A model generated the notes under the pieces. The model saw nothing but the letters and a program-made list of their open reading frames with translations, was not told where the DNA came from and ran no database searches. The position numbers were made by a program, and so were the translations under genes. A stretch of 46,153 nucleotides of DNA from Alphaproteobacteria bacterium (lineage in GTDB: Bacteria > Pseudomonadota > Alphaproteobacteria > JAEULC01): the NCBI GenBank assembly GCA_020846275.1, contig JADLEG010000297.1:1-46153 (forward strand), given 5' to 3'. Below are positions 26,696 through 34,404 of the stretch, in pieces. How positions within the stretch are numbered: position 1 is the first letter of the stretch; every line of letters starts with the position of its first letter.

Positions 26696-26718
26696 GGCGC
26701 CTCGGCGCATCAGGCACC
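26696..26718 (+). promoter_or_regulatory. Weak intercistronic stem-loop after the receptor gene
   Basis: GGCGCCT and AGGCACC pair with one mismatch around a 9-base loop, between the receptor stop and the first permease. It is the third receptor gene in the window followed by such a structure. Confidence 0.3.
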
Positions 26719-26743
26719 GGGGCGTCGCGCCGCGAATCCGCCC

Positions 26744-27409
26744 GTGGACATCGATTTCTCGCCCGTCCTGGACAACTGGCGCTTCCTCGGCTTCGGCCTG
26801 ATGATGACGATCGTGCTGTCGGTCGCATCGATGGCCGCGGCGAGCGTGGTCGGCGCGTCGATCGGCATCGCACGGTCCTACGGGCCGCGGCCGCTGACGA
26901 TACCGCTGGCCTTCTATGTCGATACGATGCGCGCCATTCCGGTCCTCGTGGTGCTGGTCTGGACCTTCTTCGCGTTCCCGATCGCGACGGGCATCACCCT
27001 GCCGCCTTTCTGGGCGGCGCTGGTGGCATTGAGCGCCCATATCGCAGCCTACATCGCCGAAATCGTGCGCGCGGGCATCGCGTCGGTCCGCCCCGGCCAG
27101 GCGCGCGCTGCTCTGGCCCTGGGCATGTCCCGCGCCCAGGTCGTGCGCAAGATCATCCTGCCCCAGGCGATCGTGCGCATGCTGCCGGCCTATGGCTCGA
27201 TCCTGTCCATCACGATCAAGGATACGGCGATCGCGACGGTTATCGCCGTGCCCGAGCTGATGCGCCAGTCGGAGACCGTGGCGGCGCAGAGCTTCCGGCC
27301 GATGGAGGTGTTCACGACCACCATGCTGGTCTTCTTCCTGCTGCTGTTCCCGGTGACGCGCGGAGTCGACGCGATCTACCGGCGCGTCGCGCATCTGGGG
27401 CGGTCATGA
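26744..27409 (+). CDS. Polar amino acid type ABC transporter permease
   Basis: Inner-membrane permease (221 aa) with the EAA loop EIVRAGIASVRPGQARAA near residues 107-124 and hydrophobic helices on both sides (for example 18-40 and 190-212). Translation starts at GTG 26744; the start is set by homology length because no convincing ribosome site is visible. Its stop overlaps the next permease by four bases (ATGA). Confidence 0.92.
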   Translation: MDIDFSPVLDNWRFLGFGLMMTIVLSVASMAAASVVGASIGIARSYGPRPLTIPLAFYVDTMRAIPVLVVLVWTFFAFPIATGITLPPFWAALVALSAHIAAYIAEIVRAGIASVRPGQARAALALGMSRAQVVRKIILPQAIVRMLPAYGSILSITIKDTAIATVIAVPELMRQSETVAAQSFRPMEVFTTTMLVFFLLLFPVTRGVDAIYRRVAHLGRS

Positions 27410-28065
27410 AGCTGGACTGGTCCGTCCCCTGGCAATACCGCTGGATGCTGGCCGACGGCGTGCTGGTGACGGTGATGCTGGCCGTGCTGACGATGGCGAT
27501 CGCCATCCCCGGCGGCATCGCGGTCATGCTGCTGCGGCAGTCCGGGTCGCGGGTTCTTCGGGCAGTGGGCGCAGCGTTCGTGGAGTTCTTCCGCAACCTG
27601 CCGCTGATCCTGCTGGTCTACTGGTCGTTCTACGTGCTGCCGATCATCGTCGACATCCAGTTGTCGCCGTTCGCGACGGGGCTGGTGGCGCTCTGCCTCA
27701 ACGTATCGGCCTACAACGCCGAGACATTCCGCGCCGGAGTCAACTCGATCCGGGCGGGCCAGCGCAATGCCGGGCTGGCGCTCGGCATGAGCCGATGGCA
27801 GGTCATGCGCAAGGTGATCCTGCCGCAGTCGACCCGGCGCATCCTGCCGGTCCTGGCGTCGACCTGGGTATCGCTGTTCAAGGACACGTCGCTGGTGTCG
27901 GTGATCGCGGTCGGCGACCTGGCGCATAACGCGCTGCAGATCCGATCGCAGACCTTCCGCGTGCTCGAGATGCTCACGGTGATGGCTGCGATCTACTGGT
28001 GCCTCGGCTATCCGCAGGCGAAGCTGGTGGACTGGATCCACCGCCGATACGGGGTGAGCGAATGA
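27406..28065 (+). CDS. Polar amino acid type ABC transporter permease
   Basis: Second permease (219 aa) of the same importer, with the EAA loop [18 protein letters not shown] near residues 107-124 and helices near 15-38, 58-78 and 185-205. It overlaps the preceding permease and the following ATPase by four bases each, so all three are translationally coupled and expected in fixed stoichiometry. Confidence 0.93.
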   Translation: MKLDWSVPWQYRWMLADGVLVTVMLAVLTMAIAIPGGIAVMLLRQSGSRVLRAVGAAFVEFFRNLPLILLVYWSFYVLPIIVDIQLSPFATGLVALCLNVSAYNAETFRAGVNSIRAGQRNAGLALGMSRWQVMRKVILPQSTRRILPVLASTWVSLFKDTSLVSVIAVGDLAHNALQIRSQTFRVLEMLTVMAAIYWCLGYPQAKLVDWIHRRYGVSE

Positions 28066-28856
28066 GCGCCGTAGGGGGGCGCGACGCCGGCCGCAAAGGG
28101 GCCGACCGTCCGCCGATCGTGGTCTACGAGGGCGTCGTGAAGCGATTCGGCGCCTTCACCGCGCTGGACGGCGTATCGGCGCAGGTCAATCGCGGCGAGG
28201 TGGTCTGCCTGATCGGTCCGTCCGGCTCGGGCAAGTCCACGTTGCTGCGTTGTACCAACGCGCTGGAAGCGATCGATTCCGGCCGCGTGGTGTTCGACGG
28301 CGCGCCGCTGCCAAGACGGGAGTCCGAGGCGCGTCATGTGCGCCGCCGCATGGGGATGGTGTTCCAGAACTTCGAGCTGTTCCCCCACATGACCGCGCTT
28401 GAAAACGTTGCCGTAGGCCGGTCGACCGTGCTGAGCGAAGCCGACGGCACGGCCAAGGTGCGCGCGCGGGCGCTGCTGGCCAAGGTTGGCCTCGCCGACA
28501 AAGCCGACAACTATCCCAGCACGCTCTCGGGCGGCCAGCAGCAGCGCGTGGCGATCGCCCGCGCCCTGGCGATGGACCCGGAAGTGATGCTGTTCGACGA
28601 GCCGACCTCCGCCCTCGACCCCGAGACGATCGGCGAGGTGCTGGGCGTGATGAAGCAGTTGGCCGACGAAGGCATGACCATGGTGGTGGTCACCCACGAG
28701 ATGACCTTCGCCCGGCGCGTCGGCAATTGGGTAATCGTGTTCGACCATGGCCGCATTGTCGAGCAGGGTCCGCCCGCGCAGGTCTTCGACGCACCGCGCG
28801 AGGTCCGTACCCGCGAGTTCCTCAGCCATCTTGGCTGGGGCGGCGATTCCGGCTGA
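28062..28856 (+). CDS. Polar amino acid type ABC transporter ATP-binding protein
   Basis: ATPase (264 aa) with Walker [14 protein letters not shown] near residues 50-62, signature [15 protein letters not shown] near 155, Walker [15 protein letters not shown] near 175 and H-loop [11 protein letters not shown] near 207. The ATG overlaps the permease stop (ATGA), which rules out the longer upstream frame. It is the last gene of the five-gene sugar-acid/transport operon. A strong terminator hairpin lies 117 bases downstream. Confidence 0.95.
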   Translation: MSAVGGRDAGRKGADRPPIVVYEGVVKRFGAFTALDGVSAQVNRGEVVCLIGPSGSGKSTLLRCTNALEAIDSGRVVFDGAPLPRRESEARHVRRRMGMVFQNFELFPHMTALENVAVGRSTVLSEADGTAKVRARALLAKVGLADKADNYPSTLSGGQQQRVAIARALAMDPEVMLFDEPTSALDPETIGEVLGVMKQLADEGMTMVVVTHEMTFARRVGNWVIVFDHGRIVEQGPPAQVFDAPREVRTREFLSHLGWGGDSG

Positions 28857-28902
28857 CCGGGCGGGAGTGCCCAAATTGTCCACCGAATAATTGGCTCGAC
28901 AC

Positions 28903-28927
28903 GGAACCCCCCGCGCGCGTCGCGGTT
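28903..28927 (+). promoter_or_regulatory. EcfG-type promoter-like site without a downstream gene
   Basis: GGAAC (28903-28907), 16 bases, GGTT (28924-28927). It points into a 106-base stretch with no protein-coding gene that ends in the terminator hairpin at 28973-29018. It may drive a short RNA or be a chance match; the -10 is the less common GGTT form. Confidence 0.35.
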
Positions 28928-28972
28928 AAAGCCGCCGTGCCCGTCGCTGGTCAGGTATGTCGGGGGACGGAC

Positions 28973-29018
28973 AAAGGCGCTGCGGTCGCGTCGTGGCGGC
29001 GACCGCAGCACCGCCTTT
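28973..29018. terminator. Bidirectional intrinsic terminator
   Basis: A 17-bp stem (28973-28989 with 28999-29008 and 29012-29018, a three-base CAC bulge) is capped by a 9-base loop. The outer pairs are A-T, so on either strand the GC stem ends in TTT. It separates the convergent ABC ATPase gene (plus) and molybdenum subunit gene (minus). It would stop readthrough both ways. Confidence 0.65.
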
Positions 29019-29033
29019 CCATGGGTCCGCGCG

Positions 29034-31319
29034 TTACAACAGGTCTTCGATGCGAATCGGCAGTTTGCGCACCCGCTTGCCGGTCGCGCGATAGGCCGCC
29101 TCGGCAATAGCCGCCGCGGTACCGACATTCGCCAGCTCACCGATCCCCTTGATCCCCAGCGGATTTACCAGCCGGTCGACCTCCGGAACCATGATGACCT
29201 CGACCTCGCCGATATCGGCATTGACCGGCACCTGGTAGTCGGCGAGGTTCTTGTTGACATAGCGCGCGGTCCGCTCGTCCAGCTCGGTTTCCTCGTGGAG
29301 GGCCGAGGCGATGCCCCAGATCATCGCCCCCATGTACTGGCTGTGCGCGGTGCGGGTGTTCATGATGCGGCCGCTGGCGAAAGCGCCGACGATCCGGGGC
29401 ACGCGGATCTCGCGCGTATAGCGGTTGATGCGAAGCTCGACGAATTCCGCGCCGAAGGCGAAGGCTACGCGATCCTCCATCGGACCGCCGACAATATCGA
29501 GGCTGCCGCGATAAAGCTTCTGCAGCCCCTCGGGCTTGGCGCCATGCGGGATCCATTCGGCATATTCTTCGATGGCCCCGGTACCCAACCGATCCAGGGC
29601 TTGATCCAGACCCTCCCCGTTGCCACGCGAATCGACGATGCGCCCATTCGCGAACTGCAGCATGCGGCGATTGGTGCCCGCCAACGGACCATCCTTGGCC
29701 TGGGCGACTGCCCGCGACAGCTTCTCGCGTATCTGGCCGCACGCCTTGGCGACGACGTTGCAGCAGCTCGCTGTGGTGATCGAACCGCCAGCGACCGGCC
29801 CGGGCGGCAGGCTGCTCTCGCCCAGGGTGACGCTGATCGCCTCGGGCCGCAGGCCAAGCCCTTCGGCGGCGGCCTGGGCCAAGACCGTATAGGCGCCGGT
29901 CCCCAGGTCATGGGCAGCGATCTCCACATGCGCGGCACCGCTGCGCACCAGTCTGACGCGCGCCGCGGCGACCGACATCTGCGTCGGGTAGAGCGCGCTG
30001 GCGCAACCCCACCCGATCAGCCAGTCGCCGTCGCTGGCCGTTCCCGGGGGCTCGCGCCGATGCGACCAGCCGAAGGCCCGGGCGGCCTCGTCGTAGCAGC
30101 GCATCAGCGAGCGGCTGGTGAAGGGTGCGCCGGTGATCGGATCCTTGTGCGTGTCGTTCACGCGCCGCAACTCGACCGGATCCATGCCCAGCACCTCGGC
30201 CAGCTCGTTGATGGCCGCCTCGTAGGCGTAGACATAGGGCACTTCTGGCGGCGATCGCATGAAGCCTGGCGTATTGCGGTCGGCGCGGACGATATTGACC
30301 TTGGTGGCGGCGTTGGGAACCGCGTAGAGGCGCGTCGTGGCCTCGGTGCCTCCGACGAGATAGTCGTCGATGCGCGAGGTCAGCTCCCAGGCTTCGTGCT
30401 GATAGGCCAGCAGCTTGCCGTTCCGCGCCGCGGCCAGCCGGATGCGATGGCGCGTTTCCGCGCGATAGGTCGCGACGGTGAAGCCCTGGTCGCGCGCGAC
30501 GACCAGTTTCACCGGCCGGCCAAGCTGCCGGGCCGCGATTGCGACCAGCGCGGTGCGCGGCGTCACGGACCCCTTCGACCCGAAGGCGCCGCCGACGAAG
30601 GGGCTCACCACGCGGATATCGGTGGGATCGATCCCAAGCTGCTCCGCTACGCCATGTTTCAATCCGTAGACGAACTGGCTGGGCTCGTAGATCGTCAGCT
30701 TGCCGTCGGACCACAGGCATGTCGTGGCGAACAGCTCGATCGGGTTGTGGTGCTGGGTAGGGGTTTCCAGCTCCACCTCGATCTTGAACGGGGCCGATTC
30801 ATAGGCTCGCTCGGCGTCGCCGACCATAGGGTCCTTGTGCTTCTTGTTGACGGCGCTCGCTGCGACGGTTTCCGTGCCGGGCCCGCCGAGCTTCCCGGCG
30901 GGCCGGGTTTCATCGTATGTCACGCCGATCCGAGAGGCGGCATCGCACGCAATTTCGTAGGAATCGGCGACGACCATCGCCACGATCTGCCCGTCATGCC
31001 AGATGCGATCGGACGACAGGGGCCGCTCCTTGGTGGAGGCATGGCCGCCCTCCGCGAAATACGAGGGCCGCTTTACCGCATCGGCCGCATTCTCCCGCGT
31101 AAGGACAAGCAGCACCCCGGGGGTCGCTTTGGCGGCGAAAAGATCGATACCGCGGATACTTCCCTTGGCAACATTGCTGATCACCAGAACGGCGTGGGCG
31201 GCGTTGGCCACGGGGAAATCGGCGGCATAGAGCGCCGCTCCAGTGACCTTCGCGCGAGCGTCGATGCGGGGAACCGGTTCTCCCATGCCGTCTTGGGGAG
31301 GGGGCGCCGCCTTGCTCAT
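29034..31319 (-). CDS. Xanthine dehydrogenase family molybdopterin-binding subunit (PaoC-like)
   Basis: Large catalytic subunit (761 aa) of a molybdenum hydroxylase that oxidises aldehydes or N-heterocycles. Cofactor motifs are GGAFGSKGSVTP near residue 270, PGPVAGGSITTASC near 520, and the catalytic Glu in KGIGELANVGTAAAIAEA near 720. The start is the ATG one base after the FAD-subunit stop (TGAGATG). It has no leader of its own, as expected for PaoC, which is exported attached to the Tat-tagged iron-sulfur subunit. The gene order iron-sulfur, FAD, Mo is that of paoABC; no PaoD/XdhC maturation gene is present in the window. Confidence 0.93.
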   Translation of the reverse strand: MSKAAPPPQDGMGEPVPRIDARAKVTGAALYAADFPVANAAHAVLVISNVAKGSIRGIDLFAAKATPGVLLVLTRENAADAVKRPSYFAEGGHASTKERPLSSDRIWHDGQIVAMVVADSYEIACDAASRIGVTYDETRPAGKLGGPGTETVAASAVNKKHKDPMVGDAERAYESAPFKIEVELETPTQHHNPIELFATTCLWSDGKLTIYEPSQFVYGLKHGVAEQLGIDPTDIRVVSPFVGGAFGSKGSVTPRTALVAIAARQLGRPVKLVVARDQGFTVATYRAETRHRIRLAAARNGKLLAYQHEAWELTSRIDDYLVGGTEATTRLYAVPNAATKVNIVRADRNTPGFMRSPPEVPYVYAYEAAINELAEVLGMDPVELRRVNDTHKDPITGAPFTSRSLMRCYDEAARAFGWSHRREPPGTASDGDWLIGWGCASALYPTQMSVAAARVRLVRSGAAHVEIAAHDLGTGAYTVLAQAAAEGLGLRPEAISVTLGESSLPPGPVAGGSITTASCCNVVAKACGQIREKLSRAVAQAKDGPLAGTNRRMLQFANGRIVDSRGNGEGLDQALDRLGTGAIEEYAEWIPHGAKPEGLQKLYRGSLDIVGGPMEDRVAFAFGAEFVELRINRYTREIRVPRIVGAFASGRIMNTRTAHSQYMGAMIWGIASALHEETELDERTARYVNKNLADYQVPVNADIGEVEVIMVPEVDRLVNPLGIKGIGELANVGTAAAIAEAAYRATGKRVRKLPIRIEDLL

Positions 31320-31320
31320 C

Positions 31321-32316
31321 TCAGATCTCCATGCTCGCTGCCTGGCGCAGGGCGCGGATGATCGTGCGCTTGCCCAGCAGCACCTTGTAGCCGTTGCCCC
31401 GCAGGGGTTGCGCATCGACCAGCGCCACCTCGGCGGCGGCCTCGAAGACGTCGTCGGACGGACGTTTTCCTTCGAGGGCTTGCTCGGCCTCGTGGGCGCG
31501 CCAGGGGACGGTCGCAAGGCCGCCCAGCGCCACCCTGGCCTGGCGGATGACGCCGTCCTGGAGATCGAGCGCGACTGCCGCCGAGGCCAGCGCGAACTCG
31601 TAGGACGCGCGGTCGCGAATCTTCAGGAACAGCGACCGACGCGCCCACGGCATCGCGGGAATCTCGATCGCGAGGATCATCTCGCCCGGCGCCAGGTTGG
31701 TTTCGCGCTCAGGCGTCTCGCCCGGGGGACGATGAAGATCGGCGACGCGCAGGCTGCGTCGGCCGCCCTCCGAAGCGAGGTCGATCATGGCGTCCAGAGC
31801 GACCAGCGCGACGGCCAGGTCGCCGGGATAGGTGGCGATGCAGGCCGGACTTGTGCCCAGCACGGCATGCATGCGGTTGGGCGCTTCCAGCGCCGCGCAT
31901 CCCGACCCCGGTTCTCGCTTGTTGCAGGCATGCCAGGACGTGTCGCGATAGTAGGGGCAGCGCGTGCGTTGCAGCAGGTTGCCGCCCAGGCTGGCCATAT
32001 TGCGAAGCTGCGCGCTGGCCGCGAGGCGCAAACTGTCGGCCAGCACCGGGTAACCGCTCTGCACCGCTGGATGAGCGGCCGCTTCAGCCATCGACACGAG
32101 TGCGCCCAGCCGCAACCCGTCGCCGTCCGCCCGGATCTCCCCGGCGGGGCCACGCCGCAGCGGGGTGATGTCGACGACCTGCGCCGGGCGAAGCACGTCC
32201 AGCTTCATCAGATCGACGAGGGTTGTGCCGCCGGCGAGAAACTGGACGTCGCTGGGCTCGGCTTGTTGCAGTGCCGCCGCTTCGGAATCGGCGCGCATGT
32301 AGCTAAAGCTGCGCAT
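31321..32316 (-). CDS. Xanthine dehydrogenase family FAD-binding subunit with 4Fe-4S insert (PaoB-like)
   Basis: FAD subunit (331 aa). The FAD-binding loops are LAGGTTLVDLMK (about 28-39) and MASLGGNLLQRTRC (about 107-120). Cysteines C120, C131 and C140 in the segment RCPYYRD...HACNKREPGSGC match the extra insert of E. coli PaoB/YagS that binds a 4Fe-4S cluster, which ordinary xanthine dehydrogenases lack. The start directly abuts the iron-sulfur subunit stop (TGAATG). It passes electrons from Mo/2Fe-2S to an acceptor. Confidence 0.92.
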   Translation of the reverse strand: MRSFSYMRADSEAAALQQAEPSDVQFLAGGTTLVDLMKLDVLRPAQVVDITPLRRGPAGEIRADGDGLRLGALVSMAEAAAHPAVQSGYPVLADSLRLAASAQLRNMASLGGNLLQRTRCPYYRDTSWHACNKREPGSGCAALEAPNRMHAVLGTSPACIATYPGDLAVALVALDAMIDLASEGGRRSLRVADLHRPPGETPERETNLAPGEMILAIEIPAMPWARRSLFLKIRDRASYEFALASAAVALDLQDGVIRQARVALGGLATVPWRAHEAEQALEGKRPSDDVFEAAAEVALVDAQPLRGNGYKVLLGKRTIIRALRQAASMEI

Positions 32317-32907
32317 TCATGAGCCCCGCATCTCGCCGCTGGCCTGCCGGATCGCGGCCACAATTTTGGGATAGGCGGCGCAGCGGCACAGGTTTCCGCT
32401 CATTGACTCCTTGATGGCCGGTTCCGAGCCGGCCTGGCCTTCGCGCACACAGCCGATCGCCGACATGATCTGCCCTGGCGTGCAATAGCCGCACTGGAAC
32501 GCGTCGTGATCGATGAAGGCCTGCTGCATGGGGTGAAGCGCACCGACGGGGCCGGCAATGCCTTCGATGGTCGTGATCTCCTTGCCCTCCGCGGCGGCAG
32601 CCAGCGTCAGGCAGGACAGGACGCGCTGCCCGTCGGCCAGCACGGTGCAGGCGCCGCACTGCCCGTGGTCGCAGCCCTTCTTGGTGCCGGTCAGCCCCAG
32701 CCGCTCGCGCAAGGTATCAAGCACGGTCGTGCGCACATCGAGCGACAGGCGATGGAGCTGGCCATTGACCTTCATGAGTGTTTCCCGGCCGCCGCCGGGC
32801 GCAGAGGGCTCGACCGGGGCGGCATCTGCCCTTGGCGGTGGCAGCAGCGGAAGGGCCGCTCCACTGGCGCCCAGCCGAAGGACGTTACGGCGCGTGAGAT
32901 GTGACAT
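32317..32907 (-). CDS. Tat-exported 2Fe-2S subunit of a molybdenum hydroxylase (PaoA-like)
   Basis: Electron-transfer subunit (196 aa) with two 2Fe-2S sites, C79/C84/C87/C99 and C139/C142/C174/C176, all intact. A twin-arginine leader (HLTRRNVLRLGASG) opens the protein and directs the folded complex to the periplasm. The ATG at 32905-32907 is preferred; another four codons upstream (32919) is possible. Starts further out would lie upstream of the EcfG-type promoter at 32941-32966. It is the first gene of the three-gene operon, divergent from the small membrane peptide. Confidence 0.92.
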   Translation of the reverse strand: MSHLTRRNVLRLGASGAALPLLPPPRADAAPVEPSAPGGGRETLMKVNGQLHRLSLDVRTTVLDTLRERLGLTGTKKGCDHGQCGACTVLADGQRVLSCLTLAAAAEGKEITTIEGIAGPVGALHPMQQAFIDHDAFQCGYCTPGQIMSAIGCVREGQAGSEPAIKESMSGNLCRCAAYPKIVAAIRQASGEMRGS

Positions 32908-32940
32908 GAAACGCAACATGGTTGTGGGGCTGCCATCCCC

Positions 32941-32966
32941 AACGACGGCTCCTCGCGTTGCGTTCC
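32941..32966 (-). promoter_or_regulatory. EcfG-type stress promoter for the molybdenum hydroxylase operon
   Basis: On the minus strand GGAAC (32966-32962), 17 bases, CGTT (32944-32941). The exact general-stress sigma factor consensus with the longer accepted spacer, 22-34 bases upstream of the possible start codons. Confidence 0.6.
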
Positions 32967-33009
32967 TGCCGACGGGCAAGTTGCGCCGGGCGTTGCGCTC
33001 AAATCTTCG

Positions 33010-33034
33010 GGAACGGGACGGGCATCCTGGCGTT
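33010..33034 (+). promoter_or_regulatory. EcfG-type stress promoter for the small membrane peptide operon
   Basis: GGAAC (33010-33014), 16 bases, CGTT (33031-33034); exact consensus, 24 bases before the ATG at 33059. It stands back to back with the promoter at 32941-32966. Confidence 0.7.
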
Positions 33035-33058
33035 CAATTGCCGCCCAGGAGGTGAACA

Positions 33059-33133
33059 ATGGACGGGATTATCTACCTGATCGGTCTGGTCGTCGTGATC
33101 ATGGCCGTTCTTTCGTTTTTCGGTCTTCGGTAA
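33059..33133 (+). CDS. Small single-span membrane peptide, 24 aa
   Basis: A near-perfect Shine-Dalgarno AGGAGGTG (33047-33054) precedes an ATG opening a 24-codon frame that ends at TAA. The peptide starts MDGIIYLIGLVVVIMAVLS and ends in SFFGLR, so it is one hydrophobic helix with a charged C-terminal tip. Very similar peptides are common before PhnA-like or stress genes in Alphaproteobacteria, and are annotated as hypothetical. It lies 11 bases before the PhnA-like gene and directly under an EcfG-type promoter. It is short enough that automated callers miss it. Function unknown; envelope stress response is inferred. Confidence 0.8.
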   Translation: MDGIIYLIGLVVVIMAVLSFFGLR

Positions 33134-33144
33134 CGGAGCAGGCA

Positions 33145-34089
33145 ATGGCAACGTCAGCGACGCTCGGCCAGCCCGAGGACGCCTATTCCGCCGTGGGAGC
33201 AAACCCGGCGGGCACCTCGTACCTCGAATGGGGTACTATTCTTGGCGGCGCGATCATGGCCTCGGCAATTTCCGCGCTGCTGCTCGGATTCGGGTCGGCG
33301 ATTGGCCTGTCGATTACCTCCGCCATGCCCGCTCGGGGCATCTCGGCCACGGGCTTCGTCGTGGCCGTGACCATCTGGGCCGTCTGGGTCGAGGTGTCCA
33401 GCTTCATCGCGGGCGGCTACCTGGCCGGCCGCATGCGGCGCCGGACGGGCGACGGCGCCCCGGCGGAGGTCGAGACGCGCGACGGCACCCACGGCCTGAT
33501 GGTATGGGCGGTGGGGACCTTCGTCGCCACTGTCATTCTGGCGGGCGCTGCCACCAGCATTGTCCGGACGGGTGCCGAGGCTGCGGCGACGATCGCCGGG
33601 ACCGCCGGCGCCACCGTGGCGGCCGGCGCGGCAGCGACGCAGAACGGCGCTGCCTCTCCGGTCGATCCGCTGGGCTACACCGTGGATTCCCTGTTCCGCA
33701 GCGACAATCCCGCGCCGCAGCCGATCGATCCGTCGGCTAGGCAGGAGCTGGTCCGGATCCTTGCGATGAGCAGCGCTCAGGGCCAGATGGCGCCCGAGGA
33801 CAAGTCCTATGTCGCGCGGCTGGTCGCGGCCCGCACCGGCATGTCCCAGCCCGATGCCCAGCATCGTGTCGACGAGGTGCTGGCGCGCGCCGATTCGATG
33901 GCCAAGGCCGCCGAGGCGAAGGTCCGCGACGCTGCCGAGACGGCCCGCAAGTCGGGCATGATGCTTGCCTTCCTCGCGGTTGCCACGACGCTCGTGAGCG
34001 CCGCAGCCTCGTGGTGGGCGGCCAAGCTCGGCGGCAAGCACCGCGACGAAGGCACGCATTTCGGGCATTACTTCCGCTACGGTCGGTAG
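33145..34089 (+). CDS. PhnA-like integral membrane protein
   Basis: Membrane protein (314 aa) with hydrophobic segments near residues 28-55, 68-90, 113-140 and 270-290, several of them Gly/Ala/Ser-rich (LLLGFGSAIGLSITSA). A charged, probably extramembrane stretch with ARQELVRILAMSSAQGQMAPEDK-like helices lies between (core AMSSAQGQMAPEDKSYVARL). It resembles the hypothetical PhnA-like proteins of Rhizobiales; PhnA itself is not this family, so the name implies no phosphonate role. It is co-transcribed with the 24-residue peptide. The start is the ATG after CGGAGCAGG. Confidence 0.75.
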   Translation: MATSATLGQPEDAYSAVGANPAGTSYLEWGTILGGAIMASAISALLLGFGSAIGLSITSAMPARGISATGFVVAVTIWAVWVEVSSFIAGGYLAGRMRRRTGDGAPAEVETRDGTHGLMVWAVGTFVATVILAGAATSIVRTGAEAAATIAGTAGATVAAGAAATQNGAASPVDPLGYTVDSLFRSDNPAPQPIDPSARQELVRILAMSSAQGQMAPEDKSYVARLVAARTGMSQPDAQHRVDEVLARADSMAKAAEAKVRDAAETARKSGMMLAFLAVATTLVSAAASWWAAKLGGKHRDEGTHFGHYFRYGR

Positions 34090-34132
34090 TTGTCTCGCAG
34101 CGAGTCTGCACGTCTTGGCGCATTGGCCCTGG

Positions 34133-34227
34133 GCGCGACCGGCTTAACCTGGTCGTGCTCAGGGGCTCGACGTTCTTCCGGCCTGGACCAGGCTGGAAGA
34201 AGCGCCGGGCCGCCGCAAGGGCGGCCC
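34133..34227. repeat. Row of three imperfect hairpins
   Basis: Three successive stem-loops follow the PhnA-like gene: 34133-34158 (10 bp with wobbles), 34173-34201 (12 bp, one G-T pair, arms TTCTTCCGGCCT and AGGCTGGAAGAA) and 34207-34227 (8 bp, GGGCCGCC/GGCGGCCC). With the two larger elements beyond, nearly the whole 34133-34404 stretch can be base-paired. They may be transcription stops, a structured RNA, or degenerate repeats. Confidence 0.5.
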
Positions 34228-34236
34228 TGACACCTT

Positions 34237-34312
34237 CTAGTGTCCCGATTCCGAAGTTCGTCAGTGTTTGTGACGCACGCCGTACGAACTTCGGAATCGA
34301 AAAGGACACTAG
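34237..34312. repeat. Long hairpin element 1 (CTAGTG...CACTAG)
   Basis: Arms 34237-34261 (25 nt) and 34284-34312 (29 nt) pair perfectly except for four extra bases (AAAA at 34300-34303) in the right arm; the loop is 22 nt. It begins CTAGTGTCC, contains GAAGTTCG near the loop and ends GGACACTAG. It is a sibling of the element at 34327-34404. Confidence 0.8.
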
Positions 34313-34326
34313 CAACTATTTCAAGT

Positions 34327-34404
34327 CTAGTGCCCCCTTGGAACCCGAAGTTCGCCTCCGGTCTTGCGATCAAGAGAGGGCGAACTTCGGGTTCGGGGCA
34401 CTAG
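34327..34404. repeat. Long hairpin element 2 (CTAGTG...CACTAG)
   Basis: Arms 34327-34356 (30 nt) and 34379-34404 (26 nt) pair perfectly except for four extra bases (CTTG at 34337-34340), here in the left arm; the loop is 22 nt, the same size as in element 1. Shared ends CTAGTG/CACTAG and core GAAGTTCG, with differing but mutually compensated bases between. The right end supplies the TAG stop of the DUF4142 gene (34401-34403, minus). Confidence 0.8.
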
